From: an uncultured Bacteroidales bacterium
Lineage (GTDB): Bacteria > Bacteroidota > Bacteroidia > Bacteroidales > UBA932
Assembly (NCBI GenBank): GCA_934725575.1
Contig: CAKVCK010000015.1
Coordinates: 31,238 to 95,237 of the forward strand
Reading direction: 5' to 3'
Length of the DNA: 64,000 bases
The notes under the pieces were generated by a model. It was given only the letters and a program-made list of their open reading frames with translations. It was not told the DNA's origin and searched no databases. Below are positions 51,927 through 60,606 of this stretch, piece by piece; the first letter of the stretch is position 1, and each line of letters opens with the position of its first letter. A program made the position numbers and the translations under genes.

Positions 51927-52421
51927 TTACAAGATCTTCATCGCGATCGCCGCGCAGGCCTCCGCGTCAGCCAGAGCGTGGTGATGGTTCGCCAGATCGT
52001 ATCCGCAGGCCTCGGAGACGGTCTGGAGCTGATGGTTGGGGAGGCTGCAACCGAAATGCTTCCGTGAGGCCGCGAGTGTGTCAAAAAACTCGTAGTCCGG
52101 ATAGTCCATCTGATAGACCTTGAAGACACTTTTGAGGCAACCCTCGTCAAAGCTGCTGTTGTGCGCCACAAGCGGCAGCCCTTCGATCAATGGCTCGATC
52201 TTTTCCCAGACATAAGGGAACACCGGCGCGCCATCAGTGTCATCCGGTCCGAGGCCGTGGACCTGCCTGCAGAACCATTGGTAATATTCAGGCTCAGGGT
52301 GGATCAGACTGTAGAATCTGTCCACGATCTCACCTCCACGCACGACAACGACTCCTACTGAGCAGACACTGCTTGGGCACTCGTTCGCCGTCTCGAAATC
52401 AATAGCCGCAAAATCTGTCAT
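51927..52421 (-). CDS. DEDDh 3'-5' exonuclease (DnaQ-like)
   Basis: A 164-aa single-domain exonuclease. Exo I is AAIDFETANECPS (D-x-E), Exo II is LVAHNSSFDEGCL (N-x3-FD), and Exo III is HHALADAEACAA (H-x4-D), so all catalytic residues are present. It overlaps the upstream WYL gene by 4 bp and is translationally coupled to it. Stand-alone proteins of this kind trim RNA or single-stranded DNA. With WYL and RtcB genes nearby, an RNA or DNA repair role is plausible, though unproven. Confidence 0.88.
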   Translation of the reverse strand: MTDFAAIDFETANECPSSVCSVGVVVVRGGEIVDRFYSLIHPEPEYYQWFCRQVHGLGPDDTDGAPVFPYVWEKIEPLIEGLPLVAHNSSFDEGCLKSVFKVYQMDYPDYEFFDTLAASRKHFGCSLPNHQLQTVSEACGYDLANHHHALADAEACAAIAMKIL

Positions 52422-53356
52422 AGCGATTTTCTCTCGTCATCTTGTGAAATCCCGTTTTCATCTGTCGCGGGAATCATATAAAGTGAGGCCATCCGCGCGA
52501 CATCGTCAGAGATTCGTTCACGTAACTCTGCCGGCTCCAGCACCTCCACATCCGCTCCGTGCGAGAGAATCTCCAGCACGAAATCAAAGGTCGGAGCGAT
52601 ATGGTAGCTGAAAACCGAACTTCCGTCCTCCTGCACCGCCTCTTTTTGCGACCCGTGCAGCGGCAGCGTCCTGAAGTACTTGACCTGGTTCGGTACGACA
52701 CGGATCCTGATGTCCTCCGGGGCTTCCCCGATGATGACACCGAAGAAGTTTCTGAAATATTCCTCAGCGTCGAAATCCTTCGGAAGCTCGAAACTCTCCT
52801 CCAGCTCCTCCATATCCACGAATCTGTCCAATGAATATATCCGCAGTCCCAAGTCGCTGTCGCCGAGCATATACCACCTCTGCTTGAAGTACTTGACGCA
52901 ATATGGCCGGACGTTGAAGCAGTGCGGCTCCGGGTTCCGGAAGCTTTGGTAGCAGAGGCTGATCACCTTGGAGTCACGCATCGCGCTGATGATGTCTGTC
53001 AGAAACCTTTCGGACGAAGGGATCTTCTCCATAAGTATGCGGTCCTTCATATCGGCGTTCTCCTTCAGCACGTTGTTCAGGCACAGTGTGTGGAGCATCC
53101 AATTGGCTGTCTCGTCGCTCCCGACATCAGAATGCCCGATGTGGAACCCGAGGCTCCTGTCATTGAGGATCTCTATTCCGAATATGTCCGCGATGGCTTG
53201 CTTGTGGTTGAAGAATGTCCTCTCCGACAGAGGCTCTCCCGTCTCGTTCAGCGGACTGCGCCTCCACGCCTCGCTGATCTCCCGGAAGGAGACGTAGCTC
53301 TTGCGGTTGATCAGATCAACCAGCCAGATGTACCTCTTGAAAAAATTCTTTGCCAT
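52418..53356 (-). CDS. WYL-domain transcriptional regulator
   Basis: A 312-aa paralogue of the protein at 18223. They share the opening F-K-x-YIWL, an HTH ending LSERTFFNHKQAIADIFGIEI, a middle segment with ILMEKIPSSERF, and the WYL core FNVRPYCVKYFKQRWYMLGDSD followed by YSLDRFVDMEELEE. The C-terminal extension ends EVLEPAELRERISDDVARM. It is divergent from the VWA gene, and their 174-bp spacer holds two facing promoters and a palindrome, so it probably controls both itself and the VWA gene. The exonuclease gene is coupled to it by a 4-bp overlap. Confidence 0.88.
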   Translation of the reverse strand: MAKNFFKRYIWLVDLINRKSYVSFREISEAWRRSPLNETGEPLSERTFFNHKQAIADIFGIEILNDRSLGFHIGHSDVGSDETANWMLHTLCLNNVLKENADMKDRILMEKIPSSERFLTDIISAMRDSKVISLCYQSFRNPEPHCFNVRPYCVKYFKQRWYMLGDSDLGLRIYSLDRFVDMEELEESFELPKDFDAEEYFRNFFGVIIGEAPEDIRIRVVPNQVKYFRTLPLHGSQKEAVQEDGSSVFSYHIAPTFDFVLEILSHGADVEVLEPAELRERISDDVARMASLYMIPATDENGISQDDERKSL

Positions 53357-53376
53357 TATCTATGAATATTTTGACG

Positions 53377-53479
53377 CAAATATAGCCCTTTTTACTGTAA
53401 AAATGTGGCAGTGGAGCGCGTCCGGATTCTGCAAGGCTTGCAGACGTTGCGATGATGTGGCGGGGTGCCGCTATCTTTG
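53377..53479. promoter_or_regulatory. divergent promoters with a palindrome (WYL/VWA)
   Basis: The minus-strand -7 box TATATTTG is at 53384-53377 and the plus-strand box TATCTTTG at 53472-53479. TTG at 53447-53449 may be the plus -33 element, though spaced 22. Between them CTGCAAG-G-CTTGCAG (53429-53443) is a perfect palindrome abutting that -33 element, a good operator candidate for the WYL protein. The plus promoter places transcription past 53465 and so supports the VWA start at 53531. Confidence 0.55.
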
Positions 53480-53530
53480 CGTCAGAAACAAGGTAGAAAA
53501 CACAATTCACCTAATTTAATATATTCAGTT

Positions 53531-54208
53531 ATGGAAGAGAACAAGACAATGAAGATCTACAACCTCATCATTTTGGATGAGAGCGGTTCGATGAGCTCGA
53601 TCTACAATCAGGCGCTCAGCGGGATCAACGAGGCGATCAACGGCATCAGGCAGAACCAGGAGAAGTTCCCGGAGCAGAAGCATTTCGTGTCCATCGTGAC
53701 ATTCGAGGGGGAAGGTATGAGTGGCGTGAAGACCCGCAGGGACTGTGTGCCGGTGGGGGAAGTGGCTGATCTGACGAAGAAGGATTACCGGCCGGGTGGT
53801 TGCACTCCGCTCTATGATGCGATGGGGAAGGCCATCTCGGAACTGGACCGAAAGGTGGAGGATGGCGATGGAGTTCTGGTGACCATCATCACGGACGGAA
53901 TGGAGAACTCCTCCCAAGAATATTCAGGGAGAGCGGTCAAGGATCTTGTCGCGATGCAGAGGAAGAAGGGCTGGACGTTCGCCTACATCGGGGCTAACCA
54001 GGATGCCGTTGAGGTGGCGAGGGATCTGAATATCCAGAATGCGATGAACTATGACGCGACGCCGGAAGGGGTGGTGTGTATGTCGATGGCATACAGCAAG
54101 GCTCAGACTGCATTCTCAAGAAGGATGCATCTCGGTAAATCCATTCTTGCCGATGTCGCCGACTTCTTTGCCGGCTCGTCCGAGGAGGATGAAGGTGAAG
54201 AGGCTTAG
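53531..54208 (+). CDS. von Willebrand factor A domain protein
   Basis: 225 aa from MEENKTMKIYNLIILDESGSM. A single VWA domain with a complete metal site: D-x-S-x-S in DESGSMSS, the Thr in RPGGCTPLYDAMGKAI, and the Asp in TIITDGMENSSQEYSG. No signal or membrane part, so it is cytoplasmic. The tail (LADVADFFAGSSEEDEGEEA) is acidic. Such small VWA proteins act as binding partners and recur beside RtcB, TROVE and WYL genes in bacteria. It is convergent with the 288-aa gene, the two stops being 4 bp apart. Confidence 0.85.
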   Translation: MEENKTMKIYNLIILDESGSMSSIYNQALSGINEAINGIRQNQEKFPEQKHFVSIVTFEGEGMSGVKTRRDCVPVGEVADLTKKDYRPGGCTPLYDAMGKAISELDRKVEDGDGVLVTIITDGMENSSQEYSGRAVKDLVAMQRKKGWTFAYIGANQDAVEVARDLNIQNAMNYDATPEGVVCMSMAYSKAQTAFSRRMHLGKSILADVADFFAGSSEEDEGEEA

Positions 54209-54212
54209 AAAA

Positions 54213-55079
54213 TCATCCCCAAAGTACAAAGTCACGGTCAAGGGCGATCCTCTTGGCCGTTCCTTTTTTTCCATCGATGTAGTAGAACCTTGCCACGCGG
54301 TCATCCACCGCATCCCTGAACGCTTTCTTCACCTTGGAGACCTTCTCGTTGATGGAGTTGTTCAGCGGGTCGCAAAGATCCGCCACGCTCTTCTGGATGC
54401 TGTCAAGATCCTCCCTGCCGGTGATTGATGAATATATCTCCTCAAGTTCTTGTTGATAGTCAGAGAGTTCCTTGTAGCGTATTCCCTCCGGGTGCTTGAG
54501 ATAAAGCAGGAAAACAGCCTTGGTCAGCGTGTCCATCTTCACTTCCTTGCGGTCGAAGTCCTCCAGTACGATCGCTTTCTTTTCGGTTATGTGCAGGCGG
54601 CTTAGCTTCACCCTGAATGCAATCACGGCCTCCAGCTCCTCGATCGTGATTCCGTATTTTCTCTGCAGCTTCTCTATCTCCGCAAGGAGAGCCTTGGTCT
54701 GCCCGTCCGGCTCAAGATCCGGAACGGCGGGCTCCTCAATCTGACTTTCCGGTTTTAGGTCTTCATATAAATCATAGCTGGGCATATCGTACATTCTTCG
54801 GAAATGTACGATTGTACTTTTCGCCCTCTTGGATTGTTGATGGACAGCTTCCCTATGGGGGGCCGGTTCCGCATCATAGATATCAGCATCTCCGATATCT
54901 AGGTATTCTGAGCGGCAGGCCATCACTGGCGGATATTCTTCAGTCAGATAGGTATAGGATCGCTCGCCGATCGTCTCTTTGTCCACTCCCGGAAAAAGAT
55001 ACGCAAAAGCCTTTCCGGACAGTTCCGAAAGGAATTGTTTGATGTTCTGTGCTCGTTTGTCAGTCATTAGGTCATTCAA
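54213..55079 (-). CDS. uncharacterised 288-aa protein
   Basis: Soluble, no signal. Residues of about 1-130 are variable and acidic with a proline-rich linker (EEPAVPDLEPD). Residues of about 130-288 are helical and look conserved: LEKLQRKYGI-type helix, KAVFLLYLKHPEGIRYKEL, LEEIYSSITGREDLDSIQ, DPLNNSINEKVSKVKKAF, ending FYYIDGKKGTAKRIALDRD. I have the impression that this C-terminal part recurs in Bacteroidales as a separate protein of unknown function, but cannot verify it here. The end resembles a winged-helix wing, so DNA or RNA binding is possible. Own promoter at 55091-55121. Confidence 0.7.
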   Translation of the reverse strand: MNDLMTDKRAQNIKQFLSELSGKAFAYLFPGVDKETIGERSYTYLTEEYPPVMACRSEYLDIGDADIYDAEPAPHREAVHQQSKRAKSTIVHFRRMYDMPSYDLYEDLKPESQIEEPAVPDLEPDGQTKALLAEIEKLQRKYGITIEELEAVIAFRVKLSRLHITEKKAIVLEDFDRKEVKMDTLTKAVFLLYLKHPEGIRYKELSDYQQELEEIYSSITGREDLDSIQKSVADLCDPLNNSINEKVSKVKKAFRDAVDDRVARFYYIDGKKGTAKRIALDRDFVLWG

Positions 55080-55090
55080 TTTGTGGACGG

Positions 55091-55121
55091 CAAAGATAAT
55101 AACATCATTCTATAATCGCAA
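55091..55121 (-). promoter_or_regulatory. promoter of the 288-aa gene
   Basis: On the minus strand TTG (55121-55119), 20 bases, TATCTTTG (55098-55091), a full match. It starts directly after the WYL gene stop (55123), so the 288-aa gene is transcribed on its own. Confidence 0.7.
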
Positions 55122-55122
55122 T

Positions 55123-56145
55123 TCATTCATACTGCCCAGCCGCGAGACGCAGCCTCGCCGCTATCGACCGCACAAGAGACTTCGGCCGCAGAACCTTCAC
55201 CCCGTCGGCGAACTCCAGCAGTGACTTCTCCAGCTCGAAATTCAAGCAGACATCAAGCTGGAACGTCACCGAGCCGTCCTCGTCCCGCTCCACGATCATC
55301 TGGCTGGAATGCAGCGGCTTGGTCTCGATGTACGGAGCGAATTTCGGCGTGGCCTTGAAACGGACCACAGTCTCGCGGTCGCCCTTCCCCGGAATCTTCG
55401 TCACACCGATCATATTCCTGAAATATTCCTCGGGAATGAATTTTTCGTCCGGGATGAATCTCGCCTCCGCGGGAGCGGCCTCTATGGCCTCAATCCTGTC
55501 AAGCGCAAGGTTGACGACGTAGTTGTCCCGCTCGCCTCTGCCGAAGACGAACCAGCGGTTGCGGTATTCCTTCAAAATGTAAGGACTGAATATGAACGAT
55601 TTGGCCCTCGGGGACTTGAAGGAATGATAAGTCAGAAGGACTGGCCGGCGGGCGACGATCGCCTCATAGAGCGGAGAGATGAGATCCAGGCCTTTCAGCC
55701 GCTCGTTGGATTCCAGGAATATGGCCGGTCTCCGCTCCTCCCTCACGGCGTTCACATAGTCCTCAAGCCGCCCGACGATGTCATCCACGCCAGAGAACCC
55801 ACCGAAACCGGACAGCTGCTTCAGGACTGCCACGGCCTCCCTCATCTGCCCCAGATCCGAGTCCGTCAGCGGCACATTGGAGATTGAATATTCCGGATCC
55901 TCGTAGGTGTAGTATTTCCTGTCCCGGACCACGATCGGAGCGTTGTAGCCAAGCTCGTCCGAGCGCATTCTCTGGATGTCGAGCTGGATGGTGCGGACGG
56001 AAAGATATTCATCCTTGCCGGAATATTCATAAAGCGCGTCGGAGCAGGCTTCGACGAGGTCTTCGAGAGTCCATCGTCTCGCGCGGTTCCTCAGGCATTT
56101 GTCGATGGTCTTGTAGCGCAGCAGGGCGTTTTTGTTCGCGGGCAT
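55123..56145 (-). CDS. WYL-domain transcriptional regulator, canonical type, divergent from rtcB
   Basis: 340 aa from MPANKNALLRYKTIDKCLRN. The longer frame from 56199 has a non-conserved lead. The HTH region reads RRWTLEDLVEACSDALYEY and SVRTIQLDIQRMRSDELGYNA. The WYL domain follows: LLTYHSFKSPRAKSFIFSPY, then LKEYRNRWFVFGRGERDNY and LALDRIEAIE. The C-terminal WCX part is normal. It differs in layout from the two shorter WYL paralogues in the window. By position it should control rtcB, playing the role that RtcR has in enterobacteria. A palindrome lies in the shared spacer. Confidence 0.88.
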   Translation of the reverse strand: MPANKNALLRYKTIDKCLRNRARRWTLEDLVEACSDALYEYSGKDEYLSVRTIQLDIQRMRSDELGYNAPIVVRDRKYYTYEDPEYSISNVPLTDSDLGQMREAVAVLKQLSGFGGFSGVDDIVGRLEDYVNAVREERRPAIFLESNERLKGLDLISPLYEAIVARRPVLLTYHSFKSPRAKSFIFSPYILKEYRNRWFVFGRGERDNYVVNLALDRIEAIEAAPAEARFIPDEKFIPEEYFRNMIGVTKIPGKGDRETVVRFKATPKFAPYIETKPLHSSQMIVERDEDGSVTFQLDVCLNFELEKSLLEFADGVKVLRPKSLVRSIAARLRLAAGQYE

Positions 56146-56245
56146 ATTGAGCAAGTGGTTTTGATTTGCGTTCGAGACGGAAGCCTCAATTCCTTTCAAT
56201 CAGTAAGGCAACCATCTTTCAGCAAATTTCGTAAAATTATTTCAC

Positions 56246-56263
56246 TGCGCAAAAACATTGCGC
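56246..56263. promoter_or_regulatory. inverted repeat in the WYL/rtcB spacer
   Basis: TGCGCAA (56246-56252) and TTGCGC (56258-56263) are inverted copies around AAACA. It lies between the two divergent genes, near a plus-strand -7-like TTACTTTG (about 56274) and a minus-strand promoter candidate with TTTTTG and AAATTTG. An operator for the WYL protein is a reasonable inference. Confidence 0.45.
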
Positions 56264-56356
56264 GGTTAGCCTTTTACTTTGTGTCAGTTATTAGGAAATG
56301 ACCAAGGCCGTATGGCCGCGGATGATGGTTGCTTTTGAGAAATACTTTGATATTCA

Positions 56357-57538
56357 ATGATTATGAACGAGTTTTTGATCAATGACACTCCAGTCAAGAT
56401 TTGGACGAAGGCGATTGAGCCGACAGCATACAGGCAGATCTACAACCTTGCTGCGCTTCCGTTCGTGTTCCATCATTTGGCGTTTATGCCGGATGTGCAC
56501 GCTGGGGTGGGAATGCCGATCGGGGGAGTGCTTGCCACGAAGGGAGTGGTGGTTCCGAACGCCGTGGGAGTTGACATCGGCTGCGGAATGTGCGCCGTGA
56601 AGACCAATGTGCGTGTCGAGGACATCACGGCCGAGGTCTTGAGGAAAGGCATTATGCGTGGTGTCCGCAAGAGGATTCCACTGGGGATGGACAGGCATAA
56701 GACAGCGCAGGACGAGTCCTTGATGCCGCAGGGCTTCGACATTGATTCGATGACCATCGTCAAGAACCAGTACAAATCCGCCTTGAAGCAGATAGGCACC
56801 CTCGGCGGCGGCAACCACTTCATCGAGCTTCAGAAGGATGAATATGGCTGGCTTTGGATAATGATACATTCCGGTTCCCGCAATCTTGGAAAGCTGGTCT
56901 GCGACCACTACAGCGGTCTGGCGGAGAGGCTGAACTCTATGTGGTTCTCCAAGACGGATCCAGACAACGGTCTGGCGTTCCTTCCGGTGAAGTCCGACGA
57001 GTGCGGACGGTACTGGAACGAGATGCAGTACTGCATACAGTTCGCGCTGGCCAACAGGAAACTGATGATGGACCGTATCTGCGAGGTGATCAAGGATGTG
57101 GTTCCGGAGGCCGAGTTTGAACCTATGATAAACATCGCGCACAACTACGCGGCCTGGGAGAACCATTTCGGGGAGGATGTCATCGTTCACCGTAAGGGAG
57201 CGACAAGGGCAGGAGTCGGCGAGATCGGCATTGTCCCCGGTTCCCAAGGCACAAAGTCCTACATCACGGAAGGTCTCGGGAATCCCGATTCGTTCCTCTC
57301 CTGCAGCCACGGAGCCGGCAGGGCGATGTCCCGCACCGAGGCCGTGCGCACCTTGAGCCTTGAGGATGAGATCGCCAAGCTCAACGCCAAGGGCATCGTG
57401 CACGCCATCCGCAGCCCGAAGGACCTTGAGGAGGCCGCCTCCGCCTACAAGGACATTGACGAGGTGATGGCCAACCAGAGTGACCTGACCAAGATCGTGA
57501 CGACCCTTGAGCCGATCGCCGTCATCAAGGGAGTGTAG
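56357..57538 (+). CDS. rtcB: RNA-splicing/repair ligase RtcB
   Basis: A 393-aa GTP- and Mn-dependent ligase that joins 2',3'-cyclic phosphate or 3'-phosphate ends to 5'-OH RNA ends. Motifs in order: FMPDVHAGVGMPIGGVLAT, VGVDIGCGMCAVKT (metal-binding Asp and Cys), LGGGNHFIELQ, MIHSGSRNLGK, NYAAWENHF, VPGSQGTKSYI, and SCSHGAGRAMSRTEA with the His that receives GMP. Length is normal. No archease or RtcA gene is adjacent. Starts at 56357 and 56363 are both possible. Divergent from the WYL regulator. It probably repairs stress-cleaved RNA. Confidence 0.95.
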   Translation: MIMNEFLINDTPVKIWTKAIEPTAYRQIYNLAALPFVFHHLAFMPDVHAGVGMPIGGVLATKGVVVPNAVGVDIGCGMCAVKTNVRVEDITAEVLRKGIMRGVRKRIPLGMDRHKTAQDESLMPQGFDIDSMTIVKNQYKSALKQIGTLGGGNHFIELQKDEYGWLWIMIHSGSRNLGKLVCDHYSGLAERLNSMWFSKTDPDNGLAFLPVKSDECGRYWNEMQYCIQFALANRKLMMDRICEVIKDVVPEAEFEPMINIAHNYAAWENHFGEDVIVHRKGATRAGVGEIGIVPGSQGTKSYITEGLGNPDSFLSCSHGAGRAMSRTEAVRTLSLEDEIAKLNAKGIVHAIRSPKDLEEAASAYKDIDEVMANQSDLTKIVTTLEPIAVIKGV

Positions 57539-57618
57539 CGGGAAATGTTCTTTGAGGCGGAAAATCTTCAAACAAACAAAACCAAGGCGACTTCTGAAAC
57601 GATGTAGGGTGAAAAGTA

Positions 57619-57650
57619 TTTGCCCAATCCTAAAAGAAGGCCTATTTTTG
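57619..57650 (+). promoter_or_regulatory. promoter of the OB-fold lipoprotein gene
   Basis: TTTG (57619-57622), 20 bases, TATTTTTG (57643-57650). It predicts a 5' leader of about 145 nt before the ATG at 57802, holding a GC-rich hairpin (CCGTTGG..GCGG region, 57660-57685). The rest of the 57539-57801 spacer is plain. Confidence 0.65.
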
Positions 57651-57801
57651 CCGTCGCTTCCGTTGGAGCGGCGGTTTGCCGCTTTGGAAAAGGCTGGAAT
57701 ATTCAGAAATTGTTTTTGATTTTTTTGAAGCTTTGAAGCGCGGTCAAATCAACTTCCCAAGGCAGCCTTAGCGATGGACATTTCGTAATATATTCAAAGA
57801 T

Positions 57802-60324
57802 ATGAGATCATCAATCTGGAAAAAATCACTTGGGGCAATGATTTCCCTTGCCCTCGGCCTGTCGGTCGTTTCTTGCTCCGAAAAGGAGAAACCGGTTGAG
57901 CCTCAGGATCCAAAGCCTGAGAAGACAAATCCGGTGACTGTCGCTGATGTCCTGAAAGCGGATCCAGGCACGACATTCACTGATGTCGAGTGCCTTAACG
58001 TTGTCGCTGTCAACGAGCAGGGCATCATTCTGCAGGAGGATGGAACCGACGATCCGGCTGGCAACAGTGTCTATGCCTATATCGGTCAGGCCCACGAGTT
58101 TGTTGTCGGCGATATGGTGACGATCTCCGGTAACACGATGAAGCGTAACGGCTTGATCCAGTTCGCCCAGGGGTGCACCATCACCAAGACCTGGCACGGA
58201 GACTTCACGCAGCCTCAGCCGGTTGAGTTCTCGGCCGCTGACATTGACGCTTATATGAAGTCGCCGTCAATCAAATATGTCACTTACTCCGGTACCGTCA
58301 TCGTGGCCGGCAACTATGTCAATGTAGAGGTTGACGGAACTGGCAACATCGGCAGCCTTGATTATATGACCGCAGAGTTCAAAGAGAAGTACAATAAGCA
58401 CTCTCTGACTATAACGGGTTGGTTGTTCGGCTCTTACAAGACGTTTATGTACACTGTTCCCGTCTCGGTTGTGGATAATGGAATCCCGGAGGACAATATT
58501 CCTGAAGGAGCCATCTATTACAATGATTTCGACTATGAGGTGGCGGTTCAGGATTCCGAGAAATATGGCACCACCAAGGGTTGGCCTTGGCTTGACCAGT
58601 TCGACGGCTGGAAGAACCAGAAAGGCTCAGGTGTCGCCGCTGTAAGCTACAGTTTCAAGGAGATGTCAGTGCGTACCAACGAGGCCTCAAAGGGTTCGCT
58701 CTCCCTTTACAACGGATCTGGCAACAACAACATATTCTTCGGAGGATCAGAGACTTCACCGAATTACTTTGTCATAGGGAACATCTCCGTTCCGTCCCAG
58801 AACCTCAAGCTCTCTTTCGGCGCCCAGCGTTATGCCCAGGGTGGCGCCAATGCGTTCCTCAAGTCTAACTTCGAGGTAAGACTCTCCGCTGACGGACAGA
58901 CTTGGTCTCCTGCCATTGAATATGATTTCGGAGGTGTCGAGGACACGAAGGACGGCAAATGGAGACTTGCCACGGCTGACTTCACTCTTCCAGCCGGGAC
59001 AAACACCCTTTACATCAAGTTCACCGCCAAGGCATTCAGTGTGAACAGGCTTGATGATGTACTGCTTGTTCCGGGACAGGGTGGACAACAGGTTGAGTTT
59101 ACAGGAGATGTAGAGACTCCGCTTTCCACCATCGCTGAGGTGCTTGCGGGGCCTGTTGACAAAGTGTATAAGGCTGAAGGCCTTGCCATCGCTACCCATT
59201 CAAACGGTATTCTTCTCCAAGACAACACCGGCACAATCCTGGTTTATAAGAAGAAGCACGGGATCAATGCCGGCTCAAAGGTCGTGGTCGAGGGCAACAC
59301 CACTGAATATGGCGGATTCAAGCAGTTCGACGCTACTTCCACTGTAACTGTCACAGGAAACGGTACGGTTACCCATCCAGCGGCGGAAGAGTTCAACGCC
59401 TCAAAGTTTGAGTCTTATGTCAACAATCCTTCAATCAAGTACATAACCTACAAGGGTATTCTCAAGATCGAGCGTGACGCGAACTATCAGTATCACTATA
59501 ATGTGGTCATTGACGGAACATCCTCCGTTGAGGGTTCTGTCTCTTATCCTGACGCAAGCCTTGGCCTCCAGGCCTATGAGGGTTCCAAGATCATTGTGAA
59601 AGGCTATGCCATCGGCGTTACCGGCAGCGGTGATGTGAAATATGTCGGCACAATGGCCACTTCCGTGGAGCCGGAGGAAAAGGATACGGTTCCGGAGGAG
59701 AAAGACGCTCTTACCGTTGAGGAACTCAACAAGAAGCTGGATTCGTTCGGAGGCAGCACACTTGCGGAATTTGTCGCTGTGAAGGGTTATGTGGCCGCCA
59801 ACAACGAGAACGGTAACCTCAGCAAGGCTATTTCCCTTGTGGACAACACCGGAGCCGCTCATTCAGGAATCGTCATCGATGACGGTACGGATTACAATGA
59901 GACCACCCTGCCTGTCGGCACCAAGGTCATCGTCAGCCTTCAGAGGGCTAAGCTCACCACTACCGGAACGTTCCGTAAGATCACTCTCGCCAAAGTGTAC
60001 CCGACCTCGGAGAAGGTCGAGATCAAAGTGCCGGAAATCGCTGACGACCAGCTGGACAACTATATGGGCCAGTATGTCAAGGTCAAGGATCTGACCGCTC
60101 CGGCGGATGCCACGACCTGGTACGACAGCGCTAAGAAAGGCAACACCGACTTTGCTGGAGCCAAGGGTACCACCGTGACCGCATACGTGACCGCCAAGGC
60201 CAACTTCGGAGCCGAGAAGATCGCTCACATGACCGCTGACCTGAAAGGTGTCGTGGAGCAGTACAAGGATAAGAAGGAGGTAGTCCCGACCAGCCTTGCC
60301 GACATCGCAGGCTTCAAGGAATAG
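57802..60324 (+). CDS. large lipoprotein with repeated OB-fold-like domains
   Basis: An 840-aa protein. The signal MRSSIWKKSLGAMISLALGLSVVSC has the lipobox Cys at 25, followed by a Pro/Lys linker. Three OB-fold-like units (DUF5689/YhcR-like) start at VADVLKADPGTTFTDVECLNV, IAEVLAGPVDKVYKAEGLAIA and VEELNKKLDSFGGSTLAEFVA. Each includes a segment of the type GILLQDNTGTILVY. Between the first two lies a jellyroll-like domain (YNDFDYEVAVQDSEKYG to INRLDDVLLVPG; choice-of-anchor type). These domains occur in surface glycan- or nucleic-acid-binding lipoproteins of the phylum. No catalytic motif is seen. Followed by a terminator. Confidence 0.78.
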   Translation: MRSSIWKKSLGAMISLALGLSVVSCSEKEKPVEPQDPKPEKTNPVTVADVLKADPGTTFTDVECLNVVAVNEQGIILQEDGTDDPAGNSVYAYIGQAHEFVVGDMVTISGNTMKRNGLIQFAQGCTITKTWHGDFTQPQPVEFSAADIDAYMKSPSIKYVTYSGTVIVAGNYVNVEVDGTGNIGSLDYMTAEFKEKYNKHSLTITGWLFGSYKTFMYTVPVSVVDNGIPEDNIPEGAIYYNDFDYEVAVQDSEKYGTTKGWPWLDQFDGWKNQKGSGVAAVSYSFKEMSVRTNEASKGSLSLYNGSGNNNIFFGGSETSPNYFVIGNISVPSQNLKLSFGAQRYAQGGANAFLKSNFEVRLSADGQTWSPAIEYDFGGVEDTKDGKWRLATADFTLPAGTNTLYIKFTAKAFSVNRLDDVLLVPGQGGQQVEFTGDVETPLSTIAEVLAGPVDKVYKAEGLAIATHSNGILLQDNTGTILVYKKKHGINAGSKVVVEGNTTEYGGFKQFDATSTVTVTGNGTVTHPAAEEFNASKFESYVNNPSIKYITYKGILKIERDANYQYHYNVVIDGTSSVEGSVSYPDASLGLQAYEGSKIIVKGYAIGVTGSGDVKYVGTMATSVEPEEKDTVPEEKDALTVEELNKKLDSFGGSTLAEFVAVKGYVAANNENGNLSKAISLVDNTGAAHSGIVIDDGTDYNETTLPVGTKVIVSLQRAKLTTTGTFRKITLAKVYPTSEKVEIKVPEIADDQLDNYMGQYVKVKDLTAPADATTWYDSAKKGNTDFAGAKGTTVTAYVTAKANFGAEKIAHMTADLKGVVEQYKDKKEVVPTSLADIAGFKE

Positions 60325-60345
60325 GTCGGATAACTTGCAACATAG

Positions 60346-60386
60346 AAATCACCGGGTTCGGCATTCCGCTGTTCCCGGTGATTTTT
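60346..60386 (+). terminator. intrinsic terminator after the OB-fold lipoprotein
   Basis: AAATCACCGGG (60346-60356) pairs with CCCGGTGATTT (60374-60384), then TT. The rest of the spacer up to 60606 shows nothing I can identify. Confidence 0.75.
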
Positions 60387-60606
60387 CGTTACTGAGACGC
60401 TTGTGGCGTATAAGGCGCTGACTGTGAATATATTCGTAAATGCCTCCCTCCGGAAATGACTGGCCGCATTTCATATATCGCTGTAAATCAATGTGTGCGA
60501 TGCCACTCGCTGATTGATAGGCCTTTATCACTCTCCCTTTAGTTGGAACCAGCTGGAGGAGATGTGCTAAGCGATTATCTTATAGGGAGTTGCCCTCCAC
60601 TGCTTG

